The notes beneath the pieces were generated by a model that ran no database searches, was not told the origin of the DNA, and saw nothing but the letters and a program-made list of their open reading frames with translations. The translations under genes and the position numbers were made by a program. Of a DNA stretch of 12,928 bases, positions 1 through 6,869 are shown piece after piece; the first letter of the stretch is position 1; each line of letters starts with the position of its first letter. The DNA is from JBCAWW01 sp039024315. GTDB lineage: Bacteria; Bacteroidota; Bacteroidia; J057. Where the stretch lies: assembly GCA_039024315.1 (NCBI GenBank), contig JBCCQN010000227.1:1-12928 (forward strand), written 5' to 3'.

Positions 1-1047
1 AATCCAGAAGTATTTGAAGTACAAACTCGCTATTTCAGAGTCTATAACTTGGCTTTGAGCTATACGCCGACACCTGATTGGAAGCTAACTTTAGGTCGCA
101 AAATCAACCAAAAAATCGCTTCCTTAGGAGCTATCGATGGTCTGCAGGTAGAAAAAGCCTTTGGTCAAGCTTATGTAGGGGCGATTGTAGGCTCGAGACC
201 TGACATCAATAGCTTCGCCCTAAATCTTAACCTCCTGCAGTATGGGGGCTACGCAGGCTACCAAACCAATAGCAAGCAGTTTTACTCTCAGAGTACCATT
301 GGTCTCCTTCAACAACAAAACGGAGGGAAGATCGATCGTCGCTATGCCTATTTACAGCACGCGAGTACCATCAGTCGTAAATTGAGTTTGTTTGCCTCCG
401 CCGAGCTTGACCTTTACAGCGCTGTCAATGGGGTGGTTACCAATGATCCTCGATTGACCAATTTATTTACCTCCGCGACCTATCGCTTTAACTCCAAAAT
501 CAATTTGATGGTCTCTTATGATAGCCGCCGTAGAGTGCTATTTTATGAAACCTTCTTGACGGAAATTGAGCGTCTGCTCCAAGAGGATTTAGCAAGACAA
601 GGCTTACGCGCGAGGATCAACATTCGCCCCATCAAGTATGTAAACCTTGGCTTTAGCTACGCAAGACGTTTTCAAGCCGACCTGCAAAACAAATCTGACA
701 ACATCTTTGCTTCCGCTAGTTGGACGCGCATACCCGCAATTGGTGGACGTTTGGCTTTGACTTACAATCAAAACATTTCCAACTATCTCAATACCAGTGT
801 GATTGCTGCTAGATATTCTCGGCCCATTATCAAAAATAAACTGGACGGAGATGTCTATTACCGCAATGCTACTTATCGCTTTGGCGAATTTGGGCGAGCG
901 CGGGTACAGCAATACGTGGGGGTCAATCTCTCTGCTAATTTCAATAAAAAACTCAGACTAGGTCTTTCTTCTGAAGCTTCGTTTTTCAATGATGAAACCA
1001 ACTATCGGGTTTATGCGAGGCTCAGCCGCAGGATCTCAGGCAAATAG
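1..1047 (+). CDS. Outer-membrane beta-barrel-like protein, 5' end outside the window
   Basis: The reading frame is open from base 1 (it begins N-P-E-V-F-E-V) to the TAG at 1045, so this is the C-terminal 348 residues of a longer protein. The TTG at 49 is probably an internal Leu codon, not the start. The sequence is a series of alternating polar/hydrophobic strands rich in Tyr, Arg, Asn and Ser (for example SLFASAELDLYSAV and LGFSYARRFQADL), with no internal TM helix. It matches my recollection of a conserved, uncharacterised Bacteroidota family with the GRKIN, IGAIDGLQ-like and VGSRPD motifs (here GRKIN, LGAIDGLQ, VGSRPD). An outer-membrane barrel is inferred from strand pattern only; no substrate can be assigned. 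The downstream lipoprotein starts 17 bp later and ccsBA follows, so a role in the same envelope/redox cassette is plausible. Confidence 0.7.
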   Translation, partial: NPEVFEVQTRYFRVYNLALSYTPTPDWKLTLGRKINQKIASLGAIDGLQVEKAFGQAYVGAIVGSRPDINSFALNLNLLQYGGYAGYQTNSKQFYSQSTIGLLQQQNGGKIDRRYAYLQHASTISRKLSLFASAELDLYSAVNGVVTNDPRLTNLFTSATYRFNSKINLMVSYDSRRRVLFYETFLTEIERLLQEDLARQGLRARINIRPIKYVNLGFSYARRFQADLQNKSDNIFASASWTRIPAIGGRLALTYNQNISNYLNTSVIAARYSRPIIKNKLDGDVYYRNATYRFGEFGRARVQQYVGVNLSANFNKKLRLGLSSEASFFNDETNYRVYARLSRRISGK

Positions 1048-1064
1048 TCAAAACCGCTACTGTT

Positions 1065-1874
1065 ATGTCCTTCAAAAAAATAAGTTCGATTAGCATTCTC
1101 TGCCTTAGTCTGTTGGTCATTGCTTGCAATACAGGTCCTAAAAAGATAGAAGGCAAAGCCAAACAGTCGCAGGCGTTCAGCACCAACGAATCAACCATCG
1201 AATGGCCGGGCTTAAATAAGAGCGAAGCTCCTTCGGCAGATTATCGGGACATGGTGCATAAGGTAGTGGTAGAAGAGGTTTTGCCAGCTACCCGTTATGT
1301 CTACCTCCGAGTCAATGAGAAGGGACAGTCATTTTGGATCGCTACCCGTAAAGCAAGCTTTGATAAGGGAGCCACTTATTACTACAAAGACGGCCTCCTT
1401 AAGACCAACTTCGAAAGCAAAGAATACAATCGCGTCTTTGAGCGTATCTATCTGGTTTCCAAACTTGTACCAGAGCGCCATGGCGGTAATTCACTAGCAG
1501 GGCCCAATGGTGGGACCAATCAATCTGCTTCAGGGGCTACGGCTTCGCCGAACGCTTCTAGCGTTCCACCGAAGGTGTCAGCCAACAAAAACGGCCTCAG
1601 TATCGCAGAGCTTATCGCCAATCCCAAGCAATACGAAGGGCAGCGAGTCAAAATCAGCGGTAAATGCGTCAAAGTTAACCCCAATATCATGAAACGCAAT
1701 TGGCTACACATCCAAGATGGTACCGCCGATAACTTTGACCTTGTAGTAACTTCTACCAAAGTTGTCCCCGTCGGTACTGAGGTCAGTCTAAACGCTACGG
1801 TGGTCCTAAACAAAGACTTTGGGGCGGGCTATTCCTACGACCTGATTTTAGAGGAAGGAGAAATCATCCAATAG
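1065..1874 (+). CDS. Two-domain lipoprotein: GW/SH3-like domain plus OB-fold-like domain
   Basis: The N-terminus is a lipoprotein signal peptide (KK, hydrophobic core, then LLVIAC with the lipidated Cys at residue 21), so the product should be membrane-anchored. Residues ~60-135 (KVVVEEVLPATRYVYLRV, then QSFWIATRK) resemble the small GW/SH3-like domain found near c-type cytochrome and NrfJ-like genes. Residues ~177-267 (SIAELIANPKQYEGQRVKI, NWLHIQDGT, LNKDFGAGYSYD) match the OB-fold-type domain that Bacteroidota and Geobacter-like proteins carry with it. A Gly/Ser/Ala/Pro linker (~138-176) joins the two, and inside it sits the inverted repeat pair at 1540-1577. Spacing is 17 bp from the gene before and 44 bp from ccsBA after, which fits an operon. 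A periplasmic accessory role in cytochrome c maturation is inferred from context; the ligand is unknown. Confidence 0.82.
   Translation: MSFKKISSISILCLSLLVIACNTGPKKIEGKAKQSQAFSTNESTIEWPGLNKSEAPSADYRDMVHKVVVEEVLPATRYVYLRVNEKGQSFWIATRKASFDKGATYYYKDGLLKTNFESKEYNRVFERIYLVSKLVPERHGGNSLAGPNGGTNQSASGATASPNASSVPPKVSANKNGLSIAELIANPKQYEGQRVKISGKCVKVNPNIMKRNWLHIQDGTADNFDLVVTSTKVVPVGTEVSLNATVVLNKDFGAGYSYDLILEEGEIIQ
1540..1577. repeat. Head-to-head pair of CGTT/GNA hairpin elements inside the lipoprotein linker
   Basis: Left copy, read on the minus strand: AGCGTT then CGGC-GAA-GCCG (1540-1556). Right copy, on the plus strand: AGCGTTC then CACC-GAA-GGTG (1560-1577). Their AGCGTT heads face each other across TCT, so GAACGCT-TCT-AGCGTTC is itself a perfect inverted repeat. 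The pair encodes residues ~159-171 of the lipoprotein, in its low-complexity linker. Confidence 0.75.
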
Positions 1875-1918
1875 TCAACTGTCCTGTTTGCTCAAAAGAA
1901 AAAACGCTCGATTCCAGC

Positions 1919-4900
1919 ATGCAAAACATCATTTCTAGGCTTAAATCGATCCTTTTTGCCCTCCTCAATACCCGCGCAGGAGGAGTTTACATCTTACTAT
2001 TTGCCATCGCTATCGGGGCCGCCACCTTCATCGAGAATGATTTTGGGACCAGCGCCGCGCAGAAGGTAGTATTTCAGGCTTGGTGGTTTGAGCTACTGCT
2101 CTTTCTATTTGGAGCCTCTGTGATTTACAACATCTTCAAATTCCGTATGGTCCAGCAAAAAAAGTGGGCCTTACTGATGTTTCACGCCTCTATCATCATC
2201 ATTTTGATTGGGGCAGGCGTAACGCGCTATTGGGGCTATGAGGGCATGATGCACATCCGAGAAGGCAGCTCTTCTAATCAGTTTCTGTCAAGAGAAATGT
2301 ACCTCAACTTACAAGTTGAGACGGATGAGCAAGTTTTCGACTTCGACGAACACGTCCTCTTTGCTAGTCTGGGCAGTAATGATTTCGAGCAATCCTATCA
2401 ACTAGGAAATGATATCCTAGAGGTAAAAGTCAAAGATTTTATCCTCAATCCTCAGCCAGTGCTATATGAAAGCATGGACGGCAGACCGATCCTACAGATG
2501 GTAATTGCTGGACAAAATGGTCGAGAGGAATACTTCCTCGAAATGGGGCAGCGCAAACGGATTCGTAATGCGATTTATAATTTCCGGCCCGAGCCTATGC
2601 CAGGCGCTTTCAACATTTGGTATCGCAACGACTCTCTCTTGATCAATTCAACCCGCACTTTGAGCCAAAGAATCATGGCGACGCAGGAGCTTGATACGCT
2701 GATTGGAGGCAACACTTATTATCCCTTGAGGATGCGTTCTCTTTACACAGATGGGCAGACTCAGTTTGTCTTCTCAAACTTCAAAGCTAAAGGAAAAGCG
2801 AAAATAGAGTCTTCAGATCCAAAGGATAAAAACGAGAGCGTCAACGCAGTGGTCATGGACGTCAGTGTCAATGGCGAGAGCCGCGAATTATTTCTTTACG
2901 GACGAAAAGGAGCGAGAGGCAAGGCCCAAGATGTACACATCGGGGATTTACATATCTCGGCCTCCTATGGATCCAAAGTGATCGAACTTCCGTTCGCTCT
3001 AGGCTTGTATGATTTTCAATTGGAGCGCTATCCCGGTACCAATAGTCCTGCTTCCTATGCCAGTGAGGTACAATTGATTGATCAGCGCATCTCTTACAAA
3101 GAGGATTATCGCATCTATATGAATCATATTCTCGATTATGAGGGATACCGCTTTTTTCAATCTTCTTACGATAAGGACGAAAAAGGTACCTACCTCAGCG
3201 TTAATCATGATTTCTGGGGTACGATTATCTCTTACTTAGGCTACGCCTTACTGACTTTAGGCATGCTTTGGACCTTGGTGAGCAAGCGAACTAGATTTTA
3301 TCAAGTCGGCCAACAAATCGATAAAATCCAAGGCAAGAAGGCAACTCTTACGATCGCACTATTAGCGAGCATATGCCTTGGTACGCTACAAGCAAGCGTT
3401 CCTCTGGAAGAGAACATAGTCAGCAAGGAGCACGCAAAGCGTTTTAGCAATATTATCGTGCAAGATTTTAAAGGTCGGATGAAACCGGTGCATACGCTCT
3501 CGCGAGAGGTATTGCGTAAAATCCATCGTTCTGAGAGCTTCAACGGTATCAATGCGGACCAGATTCTCCTCAGCCTTTATGCCAATCCCCGTGATTGGTA
3601 TGCAGTCCCACTAATCAAATTGGGCAAGCATAAGGATATTCAAAAACTCCTCGGAGTCGAAGGTAAATACGCTGCTTTTAAAGACTTTTTCACGCTCGAC
3701 GATCGCTATAAGCTTCAGGCCGAAATGGCTCGTATTGAATCATTAGCTCCCATTGACAGAGGCGTTTATGAAAAGGAGATCATCAAGATCGACGAGCGAG
3801 TGAACATATTGAACATGGCTTTTTCGGGCCACTTACTTAGGCTAATCCCTAAGCCAAACGACCCTAACAATAGCTGGGAAGGACCACATCGTCATCGCCA
3901 AAATGATGGACGTAATCATCAATCTGTATCCGATCAGTTTTTTGGCGCTTATCGTGCAGCGCTCAATCGGGGCCTCGATGGTAAAGGTTTTGGAGATGCC
4001 AATGCCCTCCTTGAAGAACTCAGCCGCTATCAGCAAGAACAGAGTGGTACGATCATCCCTTCGCCTACTAAGATAAAGGCAGAGATGCTACTCAATCAAT
4101 CAGCTGTCTTCAATCGTCTCACAGGCGTTTATATGCTGTTGGGCTTGGGCTTTTTGGTATTTCTCTTTCTCTCGGTATTTAGGCCCGATCTATCCTTAAG
4201 GACACCTTATAAAATACTATTCGGTATAGCTGCTGCGGGCTTTTTGTTGCATACAGTGGGTTTAGGCCTACGCTGGTACGTATCAGGTCGTGCGCCTTGG
4301 AGCAATGGTTATGAATCGATGATTTATATCGCTTGGACTACTACCCTAGCGGGTATGATCTTCACACGCAAGTCTCTCGGCGGCTTGGCAGCGACGATGA
4401 TCCTGGCCGGAACGATCCTCTTTGTGGCGACCCTCAGCTTCCTTGACCCAGAAATCACGCCTCTAGTTCCCGTGCTACGTTCCTATTGGCTAACCATCCA
4501 TGTTTCCTTGGAAGCAGGCAGCTATGGCTTCCTGATGCTAGGGGCCATCATTGGTTTGATCAACCTGATATTGATGGCGTTCCTCGGAGAGGGAAATCAC
4601 GAAAGAGTTAAGCGCATTGTCAAAGAAATGTCCCTTTTGAGTGAGCGAACGCTTACAGGCGGTTTGTTTATGGTGAGCATCGGTACTTATCTCGGTGGTG
4701 TATGGGCCAATGAGTCCTGGGGGCGCTATTGGGGTTGGGATGCAAAAGAGACCTGGGCCTTGGTTACGATCTTGGTTTATAGCTTCATTTTGCACATGCG
4801 CATCATCCCTCGTCTCTTCGGGCAATTTTCCTATAATTTGGCCTCAATCTTTGGCTTAGCCTCCGTAGTGATGACTTATTATGGAGTAAACTACTACCTC

Positions 4901-5032
4901 TCTGGGCTACATTCTTATGCAACAGGGGACCCAGTGCCGATTCCAAGCTGGGTATATATGTTTGTGGGTGCGGTCACTTTAATTAGCGCTTTGGCCTATT
5001 ATAAGAGTCGTAAATACCCGCTCGGCCGCTAA
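1919..5032 (+). CDS. ccsBA: Fused ResB-CcsA cytochrome c biogenesis protein (System II haem lyase)
   Basis: This is the System II cytochrome c synthase in one chain, which moves haem across the inner membrane and attaches it to apocytochrome c. The N-terminal ResB/CcsB part has TM segments near residues 19-37, 52-70 and 83-103 (the last with H89 in FHAS and then YEGMMHIREG). A large periplasmic region (~105-430) follows, then TM near 433-455 and 476-492 and a second soluble region to ~700. The C-terminal CcsA part (~735-1030) is multi-spanning and carries the tryptophan-rich WWD haem motif, W929-ANESWGRYWGWDAKETW-946. H778, H861 and H998 occupy places expected for conserved haem-ligating histidines. 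Length is normal for Bacteroidota fusions. It is the last gene of the cassette; no apocytochrome is encoded in the window. The ATG at 1919 directly precedes a basic segment and the first TM. Confidence 0.95.
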   Translation: MQNIISRLKSILFALLNTRAGGVYILLFAIAIGAATFIENDFGTSAAQKVVFQAWWFELLLFLFGASVIYNIFKFRMVQQKKWALLMFHASIIIILIGAGVTRYWGYEGMMHIREGSSSNQFLSREMYLNLQVETDEQVFDFDEHVLFASLGSNDFEQSYQLGNDILEVKVKDFILNPQPVLYESMDGRPILQMVIAGQNGREEYFLEMGQRKRIRNAIYNFRPEPMPGAFNIWYRNDSLLINSTRTLSQRIMATQELDTLIGGNTYYPLRMRSLYTDGQTQFVFSNFKAKGKAKIESSDPKDKNESVNAVVMDVSVNGESRELFLYGRKGARGKAQDVHIGDLHISASYGSKVIELPFALGLYDFQLERYPGTNSPASYASEVQLIDQRISYKEDYRIYMNHILDYEGYRFFQSSYDKDEKGTYLSVNHDFWGTIISYLGYALLTLGMLWTLVSKRTRFYQVGQQIDKIQGKKATLTIALLASICLGTLQASVPLEENIVSKEHAKRFSNIIVQDFKGRMKPVHTLSREVLRKIHRSESFNGINADQILLSLYANPRDWYAVPLIKLGKHKDIQKLLGVEGKYAAFKDFFTLDDRYKLQAEMARIESLAPIDRGVYEKEIIKIDERVNILNMAFSGHLLRLIPKPNDPNNSWEGPHRHRQNDGRNHQSVSDQFFGAYRAALNRGLDGKGFGDANALLEELSRYQQEQSGTIIPSPTKIKAEMLLNQSAVFNRLTGVYMLLGLGFLVFLFLSVFRPDLSLRTPYKILFGIAAAGFLLHTVGLGLRWYVSGRAPWSNGYESMIYIAWTTTLAGMIFTRKSLGGLAATMILAGTILFVATLSFLDPEITPLVPVLRSYWLTIHVSLEAGSYGFLMLGAIIGLINLILMAFLGEGNHERVKRIVKEMSLLSERTLTGGLFMVSIGTYLGGVWANESWGRYWGWDAKETWALVTILVYSFILHMRIIPRLFGQFSYNLASIFGLASVVMTYYGVNYYLSGLHSYATGDPVPIPSWVYMFVGAVTLISALAYYKSRKYPLGR
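4578..4592 (+). repeat. CGTT/GNA hairpin element within ccsBA
   Basis: CGTT is followed at once by CCTC-GGA-GAGG, a 4-bp stem with a GGA triloop closed by C-G, matching the family consensus. It encodes part of FLGEGNHE, a hydrophilic loop just after a CcsA TM helix. The protein reads naturally here, so chance similarity is possible. Confidence 0.5.
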
Positions 5033-5072
5033 ATCAAAAAAAATTAAAAATTTTGTAACCATTTCTATTTGG

Positions 5073-5109
5073 GTAAGTATATAATTACAAATAGTGAGTA
5101 ATTACTTAC
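5073..5109. promoter_or_regulatory. Two tandem operator-like palindromes upstream of the SDR gene
   Basis: Site 1 is GTAAGTATATAATTAC (5073-5088) and site 2 is GTGAGTAATTACTTAC (5094-5109). Both are 16-bp imperfect palindromes of one consensus, GTAAGTAATTACTTAC, with centres exactly 21 bp apart, two helical turns. Site 2 extends to a 20-bp palindrome (5092-5111) with a single mismatched pair. A TATAAT-like hexamer (5080-5085) lies inside site 1. The geometry suggests two repressor dimers on one face of the DNA; a TetR- or MarR-type regulator would fit, but none is encoded in the window. Confidence 0.6.
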
Positions 5110-5141
5110 TAACTAAAATTAACTTATAACTACTCAAAAAA

Positions 5142-5924
5142 ATGAATAAAGTAGCACTCATCACAGGCGCCTCCAGCGGAATCGGCAGAGAATTAGCAGC
5201 TATCCACGCAGCAAAAGGAGGAGATTTGGTTATCGTAGCCAGAAGAGAAAACAAACTCAATGAGCTCAAGACTGAGCTTGAAGAAGCATATAATATCAGC
5301 GTACGTGTAATCGCCAAAGACTTGGCCCAGCCAAGTGCAGCCGCTGAAATCTACCAGGAAGTCAAAGATGCAGGCATAGAAGTCGAATATTTGCTCAATA
5401 ACGCAGGTTTTGGGGGGCGTGGTAAGTTCCACGAAAGAGACTGGGAAGCAGACCTCAATATGATCAACCTCAATGTGGTAGCCTTAACCGCCCTAACTCG
5501 CTTGTTCTTACCTGATTTTGTGGCTCGCAATAGCGGACGGATCCTCAACGTATCTTCTACCGCTAGTTTGCTACCCGGACCCTTGCAGGCCGTTTATTAT
5601 GCAACCAAAGCTTACGTAACTTCATTTAGCAATGCGATTGCCGAAGAGCTACACGATACCAAGGTTACGGTAACCGCTCTATTGCCGGGAGCAACTGAGA
5701 CTGAGTTTGCGCAGACTTCAGGCATGGACAAGACTGATTTATTTAAGAATACCTTTAGCGCCTATTCAGTGGCTAAAGCAGGATATGATGGGATGATAGA
5801 TGGTAAGTTGGATGTGTTGGCGGGATTGACCTTCATGCAAAAAATGATGATGGCAAGCTTGCCCCTGACACCGAAAAAAATGTTGTTAACTCAGGTGCGT
5901 AAAATGCAGGAAGTAGCAAGCTAA
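5142..5924 (+). CDS. Short-chain dehydrogenase/reductase (SDR, classical type)
   Basis: A 260-residue NAD(P)-dependent oxidoreductase with every hallmark of classical SDRs: the dinucleotide-binding motif TGASSGIG (residues 8-15), Arg/Arg-Glu after beta-2 (VARREN, 33-38) suggesting NADP preference, NNAG (86-89), catalytic Ser139 in NVSST, and Tyr152/Lys156 of the YxxxK motif (YYATK). The PGATETEF segment after the active site is also typical. It resembles the DltE/YqjQ-like short SDRs, whose substrates are mostly unknown, so no substrate is assigned. The ATG follows an A-rich leader (CTCAAAAAA), common in Bacteroidota. The gene stands alone, with tandem palindromic operators in front and a terminator behind, so it is probably monocistronic and regulated. 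Confidence 0.93.
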   Translation: MNKVALITGASSGIGRELAAIHAAKGGDLVIVARRENKLNELKTELEEAYNISVRVIAKDLAQPSAAAEIYQEVKDAGIEVEYLLNNAGFGGRGKFHERDWEADLNMINLNVVALTALTRLFLPDFVARNSGRILNVSSTASLLPGPLQAVYYATKAYVTSFSNAIAEELHDTKVTVTALLPGATETEFAQTSGMDKTDLFKNTFSAYSVAKAGYDGMIDGKLDVLAGLTFMQKMMMASLPLTPKKMLLTQVRKMQEVAS

Positions 5925-5944
5925 ATGATTTAAATAGCTTTGCC

Positions 5945-5990
5945 TAGCGGTGGTTGCGATTATGAGGCGGCCACCGCTATTTTTTGTTTT
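5945..5990 (+). terminator. Rho-independent terminator of the SDR gene
   Basis: TAGCGGTGG (5945-5953) pairs perfectly with CCACCGCTA (5971-5979) around a 17-nt loop and is followed by TTTTTTGTTTT. It lies 20 bp after the SDR stop codon. Confidence 0.88.
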
Positions 5991-5998
5991 GGTATTAC

Positions 5999-6029
5999 TC
6001 CCGAAAGCTTTCGGGACGCGGAACGCTTA
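5999..6029 (-). repeat. 18-bp palindrome joined to a CGTT head (fused repeat, copy 1)
   Basis: TCCCGAAAGCTTTCGGGA (5999-6016) is a perfect palindrome, followed by CGCGGAACGCTTA (6017-6029). On the minus strand this reads TAAGCGTTCCGCG then the palindrome: the same head and first stem arm as the hairpin family, with the rest of the hairpin replaced. The second copy is at 12659-12690. Confidence 0.8.
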
Positions 6030-6036
6030 TCCTTAG

Positions 6037-6094
6037 ACATCCCCTTTTCACTGGCCGTCCCCTTCGAAAGGGTTGATAAGACAGAAGGGGATGT
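6037..6094. repeat. Inverted repeat between convergent genes
   Basis: ACATCCCCTT (6037-6046) and AAGGGGATGT (6085-6094) are perfect 10-bp arms. An inner hairpin, CCCTT-CGA-AAGGG (6060-6072), sits in the loop. It lies 5 bp beyond the stop of the minus-strand gene at 6100 and could end that transcript, but no T-run follows, so a terminator call is not secure. Confidence 0.6.
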
Positions 6095-6099
6095 TTCAT

Positions 6100-6867
6100 C
6101 TATCCCAAACCCAACATATAGGTCAAAATAGGGCGACATTTCTCCTCACAAGCTGGGTAATACTCAAGGTGCTGCTTAGCTTCAGATTTCGAGGACTTAC
6201 CCCACCAAAACTCAGCGATAGCTATTGGCTTCATCTTCCGCCCAAAGGCATAGTGCAAAAGCTTGGGCGCAGCGCACTCTCCCGCCCCAGATGGCGGCTT
6301 CTTCCCCTCATATTCGGCGAAAATATCGCAAAGACCTTTGGACATTCCCGCATGATTGAGGAAAACGTATTGATCAAATAATTCCTGTTGCAGACGCAGC
6401 GAGAAGGCTTTTCGTTCCTCCTTGAGTAGAGACAACTGAGCGTTCGCCGAAGGCGTAGCTTGCAAACTCAAATCCTCAATCCGCTGCCCCATTTCACTCA
6501 GCTTGACCATCCCCTTGCTGATGAAATAATCATTGGTGGCAATATCAAAGAGGGAGGGCACAAATATCTCAGGATGGGGTTCGTCCCGCATTTTTCCCGA
6601 AAAAGTACTTAGGTAGCCAAGTTCTCCTGCTTCGGTTTTGACAACCAAGACCCCAAACATTTTCCCCTTGTTGCGCCAGAAATCATGCAGCCAATTTCCT
6701 TGCTGCGCTTCTAAATACTTCTGCAGTTCTCCAGCGGCTATTTTCGCAATCTCAGGGATGTTTAGCTCAAAAGGATTATTGAGTCGAGCTGGAATTAGAT
6801 CAGCGACTACCGGCGAATGAAAGGGAATAAAGCAGTTTTCCGCCACGGAATCAGGGGGCTTAGACAA
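6100..6867 (-). CDS. Stand-alone N-terminal domain of long RluA-type pseudouridine synthases; catalytic domain absent
   Basis: The 255-residue product matches, from memory of the family, the N-terminal extension of long (~550-residue) RluA-like pseudouridine synthases of Bacteroidota and gammaproteobacteria. Shared marks are KIAAGELQKYL (~42-52), GKMFGVLVV (~68-76), the LFDQY segment (~163-167) after a helical stretch, PPSGAGECAAPKLLHYAF (191-208), EFWWG (219-223) and YPACEEKC (237-244). The chain stops right after that domain (YMLGLG), where the full-length enzyme would continue into the pseudouridylase fold, so it should lack rRNA-modifying activity by itself. The start is uncertain: a TTG at 6867, 2 nt after the xdhC stop, or a GTG at 6846; there is no ATG before the conserved CFIPF. 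Probably translationally coupled to xdhC. It may be a genuine single-domain protein or an old truncation. Confidence 0.72.
   Translation of the reverse strand: MSKPPDSVAENCFIPFHSPVVADLIPARLNNPFELNIPEIAKIAAGELQKYLEAQQGNWLHDFWRNKGKMFGVLVVKTEAGELGYLSTFSGKMRDEPHPEIFVPSLFDIATNDYFISKGMVKLSEMGQRIEDLSLQATPSANAQLSLLKEERKAFSLRLQQELFDQYVFLNHAGMSKGLCDIFAEYEGKKPPSGAGECAAPKLLHYAFGRKMKPIAIAEFWWGKSSKSEAKQHLEYYPACEEKCRPILTYMLGLG
6439..6455 (+). repeat. CGTT/GNA hairpin element in the RluA-N-like gene
   Basis: AGCGTT is followed directly by CGCC-GAA-GGCG, an exact consensus copy lying antisense to the gene. It encodes residues ~138-143 (TPSANA), a linker just before the helical segment. Confidence 0.7.
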
Positions 6868-6869
6868 AA

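Noticed and set aside
3395..3412. Possible further hairpin copy, AGCGTTC then CTCT-GGA-AGAG, in ccsBA
   Set aside because: The loop is closed by T-A instead of C-G and the encoded residues (QASVPLEE) read as ordinary sequence after a hydrophobic segment; probably chance.
5033..5060. AT-rich inverted stretch after ccsBA as a terminator
   Set aside because: Only A/T pairs and no defined stem with a T-run.
5940..6381. Plus-strand reading frames opposite the RluA-N-like gene
   Set aside because: They cross the terminator and repeats and lie antisense to a well-supported gene; no recognisable domains.
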